A DNA stretch of 51,660 nt from Vibrio lentus (GCF_002875945.1 NZ_MCZK01000156.1:1-51660), one strand, 5' to 3'. Counted from the stretch's first letter, positions 25,845 through 36,025 are shown. Notes: generated from the letters alone by a model not told the origin. Program-made: numbers and translations.

Positions 25845-26528
25845 TTATCGAATACGATTAAGCACCGCAAACATGTCTCCTTCTTCACCTTGAAGCGTCA
25901 ACACATCACTGTTTAATGTGTAACGAGTGCCGTGTTCACCGTTCTCATAAAGCAACACCAACTGGTCACCTTCGGTGTAATACACGCCACGACGAATAAC
26001 TTCACCACCTTCTTCATCGGACACTCGGAACATAAATATAAAGTCAGGTTGAAGGACTAAATCCATTTTTTGAATGTTACTCGCACGCAAGTCACTGCCG
26101 GACAGCTCGGCGCTTGACCATATCCCCGCCAATGCGTTTGGCAAAGCCTTAGTGAACATAACACCGTTAAGATTCAGCATATTATGGTTACTGCTGTAGG
26201 CGTAAACCTGAGGCTCTGTGGTATTCAAACCCAAAATAATCGTGTCTTCATTGGCGTTATACAAACCTTCCCAATGATCCACACTGTAGTCTTTCTTTTG
26301 GATATCGATAGTGAATGAGTAATTTGAATCGAGAGTGAGTTTGATTGCTCTAAAGTTTTCAGTACCTTGATCAGGATCTGGATTCATCAAATACCAATCG
26401 CCAAGCAACAGAGGAAGGTCAAAATGAGATAGATTACTATCACTTTTTGATTGTTGGCTGCTCGAAGCTACCTCGCTCCCAAAAGCAACAAAACTTAAAC
26501 AAGATAAAATTAGTAGAATCCATTTCAT
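25845..26528 (-). CDS. Exported protein of unknown function
   Basis: A 227-residue protein that I do not recognise. It has a signal peptide (MKWILLILSCLSFVAFGSEVAS). The mature part looks like two similar beta-rich halves: LLGDWYLMNPDPDQGTENFRAIKLTLDSNYSFTIDIQ, and later LAGIWSSAELSGSDLRASNIQKMDLVLQPDFIFMFRV. Each half is followed by a GLY or GVYYTEGD turn. This gives a possible duplicated lipocalin-like or copper-resistance-type barrel, but that is only a reading of the pattern. The start is ATG 26528, with GAGGG eight bases before it; the frame runs 48 codons further upstream without signal. A terminator follows. It lies downstream of pepN's start on the same strand, 219 bases away. Confidence 0.65.
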   Translation of the reverse strand: MKWILLILSCLSFVAFGSEVASSSQQSKSDSNLSHFDLPLLLGDWYLMNPDPDQGTENFRAIKLTLDSNYSFTIDIQKKDYSVDHWEGLYNANEDTIILGLNTTEPQVYAYSSNHNMLNLNGVMFTKALPNALAGIWSSAELSGSDLRASNIQKMDLVLQPDFIFMFRVSDEEGGEVIRRGVYYTEGDQLVLLYENGEHGTRYTLNSDVLTLQGEEGDMFAVLNRIR

Positions 26529-26753
26529 ACGCGCCCCCTCGTTTTCTTTAAGCTTAGGCACGTAATGAATAGAATGCGAAAAAATATGATCCAAGTCACT
26601 AAATTTTAAGTGCGAAGTAACCAATTTTTTAAATACGAAGTAACTGGGTGACACAATCACTCGCAAAAACAATCTTTAAATATGAGCTATTCAGAAGATA
26701 TCGAAGCGTTAATGGGCAGAGAAACACCGCGATTCTTGTCAAATCTCAGATAC

Positions 26754-26781
26754 AAAAAAAAGCGAGCCTAAGCTCGCTTTT
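26754..26781 (-). terminator. prc terminator
   Basis: A perfect 10-bp stem AAAAGCGAGC/GCTCGCTTTT with a CTAA loop and a T-run on the minus strand. It lies 46 bases past the prc stop. Confidence 0.9.
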
Positions 26782-26826
26782 CAAATAGTACGTCTTTAAA
26801 CAATCACCTTTTGACAGGTGTTTTGT

Positions 26827-28821
26827 TTATTTCTTGATCATATCCAGCATGATAGCAACTGATTCATCAAGATAAGCATCTGGGGCTTCGTAGTCTTTAG
26901 GAATATCATCTAACGTTTTAAATGCCTCTAACTTAGCGGCTTTTTGACGTTGATTGATACGCTCTAGACGAAGCACATCCGCATCATCACTCTCTTGCTG
27001 ACGTACCTTTTCATTCAAAGAAAGGTCGTTATCGTCTTTATCTGCCTTATATTTTTCAATATCTTGCGCGATAAAGCCAAATTCCATGTCAGTAGCAATG
27101 CGAGCTTGGTGTTGTGCAGTTAAAGCAACTATCTTGTCATCGTTACGCTGTAACACTGAGTAGTTTGCTTTATCAATACTGTCCCAAGGCAGAGCATTAT
27201 CTTCAACACTTTCACCCGTATCTGCTGGATCAATTGGCGTTGGGTAAGCAATATCAGGTACTACACCTTTGTTTTGCGTACTGCCACCATTGATTCGGTA
27301 GAATTTCTGGATTGTGTATTGAACGTAGCCCAACTCTTTATCAAACAAATCATAGATATGATTCAAAGAGCGATGTTGTTGCACCGTTCCTTTACCGAAA
27401 GAGTTTTCGCCAAGGATAATCGCACGACCGTAATCTTGCATCGCTGCTGCAAAGATCTCAGAAGCTGACGCACTGTAGCGATTCACCAATACCGTTAATG
27501 GACCTTGGTAGCTGATTTCGCCGTCAGTATCACTGTTCACTTTGACACGACCGTAGCTATCACGAACCTGAACAACTGGTCCCTCTTTGATAAATAAACC
27601 AGAGAGTTCGGTTGCTTCAGTCAGCGCACCACCACCGTTGTTTCGAAGATCAACGATAATACCTTCAACACCTTGCTGTTTAAGCTCAGTGATCAGTTTA
27701 TCGGTATCTTTAGAAAGGCCAACATAGAAACTTGGTACTTCAAGAACACCAATCTTCTTGCCATCTTTCTCGATAACTTCAGATTTAACAGCGCGGTCTT
27801 CTAAACGAATCTTATCGCGTACAATTGTGACAACGTGACTTTTCGCATCATTACCTTCCGGCAAGATCTGTAGCTTAACTTTGGTCCCTTTCGGGCCCTT
27901 AATCAGTTGTACTACGTCGTCTAAACGCCAGCCGATAACATCAACAACCTCTTCGCCATCTTGACCAACACCGACAATGCGGTCACCATCACTCAATTGT
28001 TTGCTGTTTGACGCAGGGCCACCAGCAACTAACGAGCGAATAACGGTATAGTCATCGGTCATCTGAAGCACAGCACCAATACCTTCCAAAGATAGATTCA
28101 TCTCTGATTGGAATTGTTCTGCATTTCTTGGAGAAAGGTAACTGGTGTGAGGGTCAACTTCACGCGCAAATGCGTTCATGTAGATTTGGAAAGCATCTTC
28201 ATTATGCGATTGCGTAATACGCTTCATCGCATTGTTGTAACGCTTTTCCAAAACCTCTTGAATCTCTGGCCACTCTTTACCAGTAAGTTTTAGATTCAAC
28301 GCATCGTATTTAACACGTTTTCTCCAAAGCTCATTTACTTCGGCGATATCTTTCGGCCACTCTGCTTCACTACGATTGAGCTCAATACTTTCATCGGTAT
28401 CAAACTTAATCTCAGTATCTAGCAAAGACAACGCATACTGAAAACGTTCAAAACGCTTCTGCATGGAAAGATTATAAACATCGAAAGCAATCTGGTTATT
28501 ACCCGCTTTCAGCTGATCATCAATTTGCACAGATGAAGAGGAGAAAGAGTCAATATCAGCTTGAGTGAAGATATTACGATTATAATCCAGCATCTCTAAA
28601 TAACGATTAAAGATAGCTTGAGAGAAATCATCGTTGAGATTGAAGTGTTTATAGTGAGAACGAGTAAATCGAGAAGTAACACGTTTACTAGCAGTTTCGT
28701 GTTGGACCTCAGGAGCGAGTAAAGGTAAATCGTCCTGATCTAATTTGGCTTCAAGAGCCTGAGCTGAAGCTGCTAGACAAAAGCTAGCAGCAATCAGTGT
28801 CAATTTTGAACGGCATTTCAT
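26827..28821 (-). CDS. prc: Tail-specific periplasmic protease Prc (Tsp)
   Basis: A 664-residue S41 protease that degrades proteins by their C-terminal tails in the periplasm and trims peptidoglycan enzymes and lipoproteins. It has a signal peptide of about 22 residues (ending AASAQA), a helical N-terminal domain, a PDZ domain (about 235-320, GIGAVLQMTDDYTVIRSLVAGGPA), and the catalytic site with serine in YSASASEIFAAAMQDYGRA and lysine in SFGKGTVQ. It lies 17 bases after proQ. Its ribosome binding site sits in a small hairpin (AGGAG ATA CTCCT, 28826-28838) next to the proQ stop, so translation may be coupled. Confidence 0.96.
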   Translation of the reverse strand: MKCRSKLTLIAASFCLAASAQALEAKLDQDDLPLLAPEVQHETASKRVTSRFTRSHYKHFNLNDDFSQAIFNRYLEMLDYNRNIFTQADIDSFSSSSVQIDDQLKAGNNQIAFDVYNLSMQKRFERFQYALSLLDTEIKFDTDESIELNRSEAEWPKDIAEVNELWRKRVKYDALNLKLTGKEWPEIQEVLEKRYNNAMKRITQSHNEDAFQIYMNAFAREVDPHTSYLSPRNAEQFQSEMNLSLEGIGAVLQMTDDYTVIRSLVAGGPASNSKQLSDGDRIVGVGQDGEEVVDVIGWRLDDVVQLIKGPKGTKVKLQILPEGNDAKSHVVTIVRDKIRLEDRAVKSEVIEKDGKKIGVLEVPSFYVGLSKDTDKLITELKQQGVEGIIVDLRNNGGGALTEATELSGLFIKEGPVVQVRDSYGRVKVNSDTDGEISYQGPLTVLVNRYSASASEIFAAAMQDYGRAIILGENSFGKGTVQQHRSLNHIYDLFDKELGYVQYTIQKFYRINGGSTQNKGVVPDIAYPTPIDPADTGESVEDNALPWDSIDKANYSVLQRNDDKIVALTAQHQARIATDMEFGFIAQDIEKYKADKDDNDLSLNEKVRQQESDDADVLRLERINQRQKAAKLEAFKTLDDIPKDYEAPDAYLDESVAIMLDMIKK

Positions 28822-28838
28822 GCGTAGGAGTATCTCCT

Positions 28839-29462
28839 TTAAGCGCGCAAGTGCTCCGCTTTAACAACCATTTGTAGGCCGTTTGCTAACTGAACACGTA
28901 CATCTTCCTTATTGATTTCAATAATGGTCGCAGCCATGTTTCCTGTACCCATGTTCACATTTACTTCTTTGCCAGCGATGAATTCATCGGCGTTCAAAGC
29001 GCGTGTTTCTACAGGCTTTTCTACTTTTGGTGCTTTAGGCGCTTGACGACGAGGCTGTTGAGCTTTCTTCGCCTTAGTTTTCGCTTTGCCTTCTTCACGA
29101 GCTTTCTGTGCTTGTTCTTTACGACGAGCCTGAACTTTCGCTTTGCTTTCTGCAAGTGTAGCTTTAGCGTGTTCTACGTGCTCTTCTTCTAATGTGCCAC
29201 ACGCGTTGCCGTCTAGGTCAACACGATCTGCGCCAGCTTTTACGCCGTGCAGGTAACGCCATGATGATGTGTACTGTCTTAACGCTGCACGAAGCTGAGT
29301 CTTACTTACTTTTTCGTCTTCATTTAGACGTTCAGCAAGATCTTGAAAAATACCAATTTTAAGTGGTTTTGCTTCACCTTCTAGAGTAAAGCATTTAGGG
29401 AAACATTCAGCAACATATGCGATAACTTCTTTGCTGTTTTTTAACTTTTCAGTGTTTTCCAT
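28839..29462 (-). CDS. proQ: RNA chaperone ProQ
   Basis: A 207-residue global RNA-binding protein. The N-terminal FinO domain (about 1-115) contains NSKEVIAYVAECFPKCF, LRAALRQYTSSWRYLHGV and RVDLDGNACG. A linker rich in Lys, Ala and Arg (about 120-155) follows, and then a C-terminal Tudor-like domain (AGKEVNVNMGTGNMAATIIEI). ProQ binds small RNAs and mRNA 3' ends; in E. coli it was first found through its effect on ProP. The order msrC-proQ-prc is as in E. coli. Confidence 0.96.
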   Translation of the reverse strand: MENTEKLKNSKEVIAYVAECFPKCFTLEGEAKPLKIGIFQDLAERLNEDEKVSKTQLRAALRQYTSSWRYLHGVKAGADRVDLDGNACGTLEEEHVEHAKATLAESKAKVQARRKEQAQKAREEGKAKTKAKKAQQPRRQAPKAPKVEKPVETRALNADEFIAGKEVNVNMGTGNMAATIIEINKEDVRVQLANGLQMVVKAEHLRA

Positions 29463-29559
29463 GTGGGTTCCTGGTTTTTGCGGTTTTCCGCGAGCATTAA
29501 GAAAATATTTTTACGTATTATAGAGAGATGCTTGGGAAAAACCACAGTAAGAGAATAAT

Positions 29560-30051
29560 TTATGCCTTGTTCGCGTGCGAATTAAGCACCTTTTCCACTT
29601 CAGCCATAAAAAATGTCAATCCGTCTTCATCAATTTGAGAAAAACGACCAATATTTGGACTATCGATGTCAAGAACACCCACGACTTTACCATCGATAGA
29701 GAATGGAATAACGATTTCTGAGTTACTTGCAACGTCACAAGCGATGTGACCTTCGAACTCATGCACATCATGAATGCGCTGAACTGTATTCGTCGCAACT
29801 GCAGTTCCACAGACTCCACGCCCTACTGGAATTCGAACACACGCTGGCTGTCCTTGGAATGGACCAAGCACAAGCTCATCTTGTTGCATTTGCTTGTCTT
29901 GCTTCATTAAGTAGAAACCAGCCCAATTAAGTTCATCTAATTCCATGAACAATAGTGAGCTAATATTTGCAAGATTCGCAATTAGATCGGTTTCTGATTC
30001 AATTAATGCAACGGCTTGTTTGGTTAAGCGTTGGTAATGTTCTATTTTCAT
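29560..30051 (-). CDS. msrC: Free methionine-(R)-sulfoxide reductase
   Basis: A 163-residue single-GAF-domain enzyme that reduces free Met-R-sulfoxide. The three cysteines used in catalysis and resolution are present: Cys71 in ACVRIPVGRG, Cys81 in GVCGTA and Cys105 in HIACDVASNSEI. They correspond to the conserved set of E. coli YebR. The start ATG 30051 has GGAAG five bases before it; a TTG at 30063 is possible but would place the ribosome binding site inside the gene. It is divergent from an ABC exporter across 89 bases. Confidence 0.93.
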   Translation of the reverse strand: MKIEHYQRLTKQAVALIESETDLIANLANISSLLFMELDELNWAGFYLMKQDKQMQQDELVLGPFQGQPACVRIPVGRGVCGTAVATNTVQRIHDVHEFEGHIACDVASNSEIVIPFSIDGKVVGVLDIDSPNIGRFSQIDEDGLTFFMAEVEKVLNSHANKA

Positions 30052-30140
30052 ATTAACTTCCAATTAAATTGAGACTTCCATTATCAAGAGAACGCAGTAA
30101 AATGCGGCCATCAAACTAAATAGGACTTATTCTCATTACA

Positions 30141-31937
30141 ATGAACAATTCAGAAGACACTATTAGCCGTTCTTGGTTGATAACTCAAGTAAAAAAACAC
30201 AAGTCCAAATTACTGTTTGCTAACTTTGTTGCCATTCTTGCAACCTTAATTAGCGTCCCTATCCCTCTGCTTATGCCACTCATGGTCGATGAAGTTTTGC
30301 TTGATAAGCCAGCTTCAGGGTTAGAGATGATGAATCACCTACTTCCAGTCTCGCTGCAAACGCCAACTGGCTATATTGCTCTTACTCTCTTGTTGGTCAT
30401 CTTGATGCGCTCTGCTAGCCAAGCGTTGAATATTCTACAAGGTCGTCAATTCACTTTGGTTTCCAAAACGATCACCTACCAAATGCGTAGCAAGATGATC
30501 GATAAACTTGGCCGCATTAGCATCCGACAATACGAGACCAAAGGCAGCGGCGGTATTAATGCTCACCTTATTACAGACATAGAGACTATTGATAAGTTCA
30601 TTGGCTCTACCCTTTCTAAATTTATCATCAGCTTCTTAACGGTGCTCGGTACCGCTATCGTCCTACTATGGTTAGAGTGGCGCTTAGGGCTGTTCATTCT
30701 ACTGGTCAATCCTGTTGTTATTTATTTTTCTCGTAAACTTGGTAGCCGTGTTAAACACCTTAAGAAATATGAAAACCAGTCTTTTGAGCGTTTTCAGAAT
30801 CGCCTAGTTGAAACGTTAGATGGCATCTATCAACTTCGTGCTGCTAATAAAGAGCGTATCTTTCTTGATGAGCTGAAAGTTCAAGCAAACCAAGTAAGAA
30901 TCGATGCCGATAAATACGCATGGCAATCTGAAGCCGCAGGTCGAGTGTCCTTTTTACTGTTTCTGTTAGGCTTTGAACTGTTCCGTGCTGTAGCAATGTT
31001 GATGGTGTTATTTAGTGATTTAACCATTGGCCAAATTTTCGCAGTCTTCGGCTACTTATGGTTCATGCTCGGCCCTGTTCAAGAGTTATTAGGCATTCAG
31101 TTTTCTTGGTATAGCGCGAAGGCCGCGCTTCAACGCATTAACGATCTACTCCTACTTGAAGAAGAACATCGTCCGGTGAGTAAAGTGAACCCGTTCAATG
31201 AACATCAAGAAGTGACCGTCGATATTGAAGATGTTACATTCTCTTACACATTAGAAAACACTGTTTTAAATAAGCTATCCTTACATATACCCGCGGGTAA
31301 AAAGGTCGCTCTTGTCGGTGCCAGTGGTGGAGGTAAATCGACATTAATACAGTTGCTGATTGGGGTTTATCAAGCCGACTCTGGGTGTATTCGCTATAAC
31401 GGAGAAACAACGGACGACATCAGCTTTGATGTAATTCGCAATCAAATTGCCGTTGTTTTACAGCAACCTATACTTTTTAATGACACATTGAGGCATAATC
31501 TGACCCTCGGCGCCGAATACGATGAAATGTCGCTATGGCGTGCGCTTGAAGTGTCTCAGATGCAAGATGTAATTAAGCAACTAAGTAACGGTTTAGATAC
31601 TCAAATTGGTAGGAATGGCGTTCGACTGTCTGGTGGCCAACGACAACGACTGGCCATCGCCCGTATGGTGTTGAGCAATCCGAAGTTTGTTATTCTAGAT
31701 GAAGCAACATCTGCACTTGATACAGCGACAGAGTCAGCTCTGCACAAAGCACTAAGCGAATTTTTGAAAGATCGCACAACTTTGATTGTGGCTCATCGAT
31801 TATCAGCAGTGAAACAAGCTGATCTGATCTATGTTTTAGAAGATGGACAAGTCACACAGACGGGAACACATGGTGAATTGGTTGAACAACAAGGACTTTA
31901 TCAAACACTCTATGGCAGTGTGCAATCGCACGCCTGA
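30141..31937 (+). CDS. ABC exporter, fused permease and ATPase
   Basis: A 598-residue half-transporter. The N-terminal membrane domain has about six TM segments (near 25-50, 70-95, 150-190 and 265-310) and a type I exporter fold. The ATPase domain follows from about 350, with Walker A GASGGGKST, Q-loop VVLQQP, signature LSGGQRQRLAIA and Walker B FVILDEATSALD. It resembles the MsbA/multidrug and lipid exporter group and would act as a homodimer. The substrate cannot be told from the sequence. It sits between msrC and letA, a position empty in E. coli, and runs in the same direction as letAB, 66 bases upstream. Confidence 0.85.
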   Translation: MNNSEDTISRSWLITQVKKHKSKLLFANFVAILATLISVPIPLLMPLMVDEVLLDKPASGLEMMNHLLPVSLQTPTGYIALTLLLVILMRSASQALNILQGRQFTLVSKTITYQMRSKMIDKLGRISIRQYETKGSGGINAHLITDIETIDKFIGSTLSKFIISFLTVLGTAIVLLWLEWRLGLFILLVNPVVIYFSRKLGSRVKHLKKYENQSFERFQNRLVETLDGIYQLRAANKERIFLDELKVQANQVRIDADKYAWQSEAAGRVSFLLFLLGFELFRAVAMLMVLFSDLTIGQIFAVFGYLWFMLGPVQELLGIQFSWYSAKAALQRINDLLLLEEEHRPVSKVNPFNEHQEVTVDIEDVTFSYTLENTVLNKLSLHIPAGKKVALVGASGGGKSTLIQLLIGVYQADSGCIRYNGETTDDISFDVIRNQIAVVLQQPILFNDTLRHNLTLGAEYDEMSLWRALEVSQMQDVIKQLSNGLDTQIGRNGVRLSGGQRQRLAIARMVLSNPKFVILDEATSALDTATESALHKALSEFLKDRTTLIVAHRLSAVKQADLIYVLEDGQVTQTGTHGELVEQQGLYQTLYGSVQSHA

Positions 31938-32003
31938 TGTTTGTCGTTCTAGTAAGTTAAGTCACTGCTATGTTTTGACCAACGCTTCAACTCGGGAGGT
32001 CTT

Positions 32004-33314
32004 GTGACCTCCCCCTCTCATACTGTCACCGCTGAACCATTACCGGGCGATCAGCCATCATCCGGACCTTCACAAGGTAAGCACTTGTGCGACAGCAGTT
32101 CTGTACGACTATGCCAAGGTTGTGAACTCCCAATAGATAAGATGGACATCCCACATGGGAAGTCAGCTTACTGCCCTAGATGCGGGACTCAATTATACCG
32201 CGGAGGCACACCTAGTCTCTCTGGAAACCTAGCCATCGCAATCACCTGCTTATTGCTATTTATTCCTTCGCACTTCTTTGAATTCATCAGTATCCGCCTA
32301 ATCGGCGTCATGATACCAGCAACACTGCCATCGGGTGTGTTCACCTTAATGGGAGAAGGCTTCCCACTGCTTGGGTTACTCATTTTATTTTGTAGCTCTA
32401 TCGCGCCGTTCCTTGTTTGTACTTCTGTACTGATCACACACGCATCATTACGTTTTAAAATTTTCACACCATTTCGTTACTCATTAGCGATTATCCAAAC
32501 CTTAAAGCATTGGATGATGTTGGATGTGTTTTTGGTGAGTGTGGCCATCTCGTGTTTCAAACTACAAGACTATTCCGATATTTTTGTTGGCCCCGGTTTA
32601 ATTGGATTGATTCTACTGCAGTTATTCAGCGTTCTACTGGTGAGCCGCATTAGTGTGCGACGTTACTGGGAAGCTTGGGCAAAAGAATCAGACTACTCTT
32701 TTACAGAAAGCAAAAATGTTCACTGTCACAACTGCCATCTATCTCAGCCTGAGGGTGACGCTTGTGTACGTTGCCACCATGACTTATATCACCGCAAGCC
32801 CTACTCTATACAAAAGACTTGGGCACTGTTATTTGCAGCGTCCGTTGCCATAATACCAGCGAACGTGATTCCAATTTCGATCGTAATCACCAACGGACAA
32901 AGGCTAGAAGACACGATCATTTCGGGTGTCGCCTCACTCATCAATACGGATATGTACGGCATCGCAGCGATTATCTTTATTGCGAGTATCGTGGTTCCAG
33001 TAGCTAAGATTCTCGGGCTTACGTACATATTACTTTGTATTCAAATGAAACGAGCACGCTATCACAGGCAAAGAATGACCATCTATTTCATCGTGAAATG
33101 GGTAGGTAAATGGTCGGTGATGGATCTCTTCGTTATTTCGATCATGATGACATTGGTCGACCGTGGACAAATTTTAAACTTTACACCAGGTTATGGTGCT
33201 GTGGCTTTCGGTGTCGTTGTTGTTATGACAATGCTGGCAGCGGAAAGCTTAGATCCTAGGCTAATTTGGGATAACCACACCTCTAAAGATGAGTCAGTGA
33301 ATGAACAACAATAA
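32004..33314 (+). CDS. letA: Intermembrane lipid transport protein LetA
   Basis: A 436-residue inner-membrane protein (E. coli YebS; PqiA family) that works with LetB to move lipids across the envelope. Two zinc-ribbon motifs precede the two sets of TM helices: LCQGCELPI...YCPRCGTQLY at about 33-65, and HCHNCHLSQ...CVRCHHDLY at about 240-262. The start is GTG 32004, with GGAGG four bases before it, which is close; no other start keeps the first zinc ribbon. The 3' end overlaps letB by 14 bases, so the pair is translationally coupled. Confidence 0.93.
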   Translation: MTSPSHTVTAEPLPGDQPSSGPSQGKHLCDSSSVRLCQGCELPIDKMDIPHGKSAYCPRCGTQLYRGGTPSLSGNLAIAITCLLLFIPSHFFEFISIRLIGVMIPATLPSGVFTLMGEGFPLLGLLILFCSSIAPFLVCTSVLITHASLRFKIFTPFRYSLAIIQTLKHWMMLDVFLVSVAISCFKLQDYSDIFVGPGLIGLILLQLFSVLLVSRISVRRYWEAWAKESDYSFTESKNVHCHNCHLSQPEGDACVRCHHDLYHRKPYSIQKTWALLFAASVAIIPANVIPISIVITNGQRLEDTIISGVASLINTDMYGIAAIIFIASIVVPVAKILGLTYILLCIQMKRARYHRQRMTIYFIVKWVGKWSVMDLFVISIMMTLVDRGQILNFTPGYGAVAFGVVVVMTMLAAESLDPRLIWDNHTSKDESVNEQQ

Positions 33315-35958
33315 CCAATCACAAACGTCATATTCACCAGAAGTTAGAAAAAACAAAGGGATCTCTCCTTTGTGGATTCTGCCGATCCTAACCGTAGCAC
33401 TTGCTGGTTGGCTGGTTATGAAGTCAGTACACGATGCAGGACAACGTGTGCAGATCTACTTCTCGGATGCCGCGGGGTTAGTCGCAGGGCGAACCACGAT
33501 TCGCTATCAAGGCTTAGAAGTAGGTATGGTTCGCGACATCACGTTGTCCAAAGACTTATCGAGCATTTATGTTGATGCTGACATCTACCCTGAGGCTCAA
33601 AAGCTTCTTTCGAAGGGAACGCGTTTCTGGCTAGTAAAACCAACAGCAAGCCTCTCTGGCATTTCTGGTTTAGACGCTCTTGTTTCCGGTAACTATATTG
33701 CGATTCACCCTAGTGAAACCAAAGAAAAACCAGAAACGGTGTTTCACGCCTTGGAATCATCACCTTCTGACTTACTGGCGTCCGAAGGTCTCAATATATC
33801 GTTGACGACTAAAGATCTTGGCGGCGTATCTGTCGGTTCACAAATTGTTTACCGCAAGATCCCGATTGGTGAAGTTTATAACTATCAACTCAATGAAAAT
33901 GCTAAGTCGGTAACCATTCAAGCGGCCATCAAAGACGAATACAGTCATATCATTACCGACCAAAGTCGTTTTTGGAACGTAAGCGGCTTAGGGGCAAGTA
34001 TCGGCTTCTCTGGTGTTGACGTACGATTAGAGAGCTTAAGCGCCTTACTTGGCGGCTCGATTGCAGTCGACTCCCCGGGAGAAGGCCAACCCGTTGAAAT
34101 GAACACCGAATTCAAACTCTATCCCGATCTAAAAACCGCCGGTCGTGGTATCTCAATTAAGATCGCAGTGCCAGACGACAACAAGATCAGTGCAACCGGT
34201 GCGCCAATCATGTACCGAGGCATCGAAATTGGTCAAATTACCGATTTATCGTTGAGCAAAGGTCGTGAAAACGTGGTGGCTTCTGCCGCTATCCAGCCTG
34301 CATTCAGTGACTTCTTGAACAGCGGAAGTAAATTCGTTCTGGAAGAAGCTGAACTGTCGCTAACAGGTATGAAGAACATTGCTAACTTGGTAACAGGTAA
34401 CTTCCTGACATTAGTACCTGGTGAAGGTGAAAAGTCTCGTCGGTTTACCGCTATTCGCAAGAACGAGTTCAGTCAGGAGCAAGAAAAGTCTGTTGCGATT
34501 CGTCTAACCTCTAACAATTCATTTGGTTTGGATGTTGGAACCCAATTACTTTATAAAGGCATAGCCGTTGGTTCAATCATTGATGTTGGGCTAGTTGAAA
34601 GTGTTGGAACCGGTAGCGACAAGCATGAAGTATTCATGGACGCGCTGATCGACAACCAATATGCGCACCTTATCAAAAGTAACAACCGCTTCTTCGTGAC
34701 AGGCAGTGCGACTGCAGAGCTTACAGAATCGGGGCTAAGCGTCACGGTACCGCCAGCGAAACAATTGCTGAGTGGTTCTATTAGCTTTGTGAGTGAAGGC
34801 AACAGCAAGTCTCGCTCTAACTATCAATTATTCCAAAGTAAGTCATTAGCAGAAATCGCCAAGTTCAATCAAACTGGCTCTAAAAAGATGTCGTTGTTTG
34901 CTAGCGAGCTGCCTTCTATTTCGAAAGGAAGCCCTCTGCTCTACCGCAACCTTCAAGTTGGTAGTATTTCTAACTTTCAGCTTGCGGATGGTGGCGTAAG
35001 AATCGAAGTAACCATCGAAAACCGTTACACACACTTAATCAACAAGCACACTGTGTTCTGGAATCGTTCAGGTGTTGAAGTCGATGCTTCTTTATCAGGG
35101 ATCAGCATCAAAGCCGCGCCGGTTAAAACGCTGATTCAAGGTGGTATTGCCTTTGATTCACTACCAGGAATCGACAACAAGCTTGGTAACGTTTGGAAGC
35201 TATACGCAGATTCGAAATCAGCGAGAAAGTTTGGCCGCGCGATTACCATCACCTCTTCTGGCGACCAAGAAGTCAGCAAAGGCATGGCGATCAAGTATCA
35301 GGGCGTAACCGTTGGTGAAGTGACACTCGTGATTCCGAACTTTAGCAAAGGTGGTATCGAAATTACCGCTCGTGTTTTACCGGAATACGTTGAGAAAATT
35401 GCAGTCGCAAACAGCCACTTTTGGTTAGCAGAACCGGAGATCGGCCTAAACGGTATCAAAAACGTATCGGCACTCCTGTCTAAACACATCAATGTTGAAC
35501 CAGGAAAAGGCAGTAAAACCACGGCATTTAAACTCAGCCAAGGCCCCGTTCAACCTGAAGGCAAAGTGTTTATGTTGCAGAGTGAAACAAGAGGTTCTGT
35601 ATCTGAAGGCACACCTATTCTATTCAGAGAACTAGAGATTGGTTCTGTGATTGACGTAAAACTGGGTGAATTTGCAGACCGTATTATCTCAACCATTCAG
35701 ATAAAACCTGAATACGCCTATCTGATTCGCTCAAACAGCGTTTTTTGGAATGTATCTGGGGTTGATGTCTCTATCGGTTTGTCTGGTGCAAGCATCAAGG
35801 CAGGTACTGTAGATAGCTTGTTAAGAGGCGGGATTACTTTCTCAACGCCACCAACGAATGAACTCCAACCGTTGGCAGAAGAAGACCAATCTTTCTATTT
35901 ATATCCTCAAGCCGAAGATGAATGGAAATCTTGGAGAACGGCCATCCCTCGCCCTTAG
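33301..35958 (+). CDS. letB: MCE-domain lipid transport protein LetB
   Basis: An 885-residue protein with one N-terminal TM helix (WILPILTVALAGWLVM) and seven MCE repeats. Each repeat shows the pattern G-x-x-(I/L/V)-x-(Y/F)-(R/Q/K)-x-x-x-(I/V)-G: GRTTIRYQGLEVG, GSQIVYRKIPIG, GAPIMYRGIEIG, GTQLLYKGIAVG, GSPLLYRNLQVG, GMAIKYQGVTVG and GTPILFRELEIG. In E. coli LetB (877 residues) the seven rings stack into a tunnel through the periplasm. The number of rings is conserved here. It overlaps letA and is followed by a terminator, then rsmF, as in E. coli. Confidence 0.96.
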   Translation: MNNNNQSQTSYSPEVRKNKGISPLWILPILTVALAGWLVMKSVHDAGQRVQIYFSDAAGLVAGRTTIRYQGLEVGMVRDITLSKDLSSIYVDADIYPEAQKLLSKGTRFWLVKPTASLSGISGLDALVSGNYIAIHPSETKEKPETVFHALESSPSDLLASEGLNISLTTKDLGGVSVGSQIVYRKIPIGEVYNYQLNENAKSVTIQAAIKDEYSHIITDQSRFWNVSGLGASIGFSGVDVRLESLSALLGGSIAVDSPGEGQPVEMNTEFKLYPDLKTAGRGISIKIAVPDDNKISATGAPIMYRGIEIGQITDLSLSKGRENVVASAAIQPAFSDFLNSGSKFVLEEAELSLTGMKNIANLVTGNFLTLVPGEGEKSRRFTAIRKNEFSQEQEKSVAIRLTSNNSFGLDVGTQLLYKGIAVGSIIDVGLVESVGTGSDKHEVFMDALIDNQYAHLIKSNNRFFVTGSATAELTESGLSVTVPPAKQLLSGSISFVSEGNSKSRSNYQLFQSKSLAEIAKFNQTGSKKMSLFASELPSISKGSPLLYRNLQVGSISNFQLADGGVRIEVTIENRYTHLINKHTVFWNRSGVEVDASLSGISIKAAPVKTLIQGGIAFDSLPGIDNKLGNVWKLYADSKSARKFGRAITITSSGDQEVSKGMAIKYQGVTVGEVTLVIPNFSKGGIEITARVLPEYVEKIAVANSHFWLAEPEIGLNGIKNVSALLSKHINVEPGKGSKTTAFKLSQGPVQPEGKVFMLQSETRGSVSEGTPILFRELEIGSVIDVKLGEFADRIISTIQIKPEYAYLIRSNSVFWNVSGVDVSIGLSGASIKAGTVDSLLRGGITFSTPPTNELQPLAEEDQSFYLYPQAEDEWKSWRTAIPRP

Positions 35959-35998
35959 TGAACTAAGCTTCGACACTGAAACGCACATGATTCAACTT

Positions 35999-36025
35999 AA
36001 AATGCAGCCAAACGGCTGCATTTTT
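35999..36025 (+). terminator. letAB terminator
   Basis: A perfect 10-bp stem AAATGCAGCC/GGCTGCATTT with an AAAC loop, followed by TT. It lies 40 bases past the letB stop. Confidence 0.88.

Noticed and set aside
27827..27839. GTGACAACGTGAC in prc, one mismatch to matS
   Set aside because: One-mismatch sites are expected by chance and this one lies in an ordinary coding sequence.
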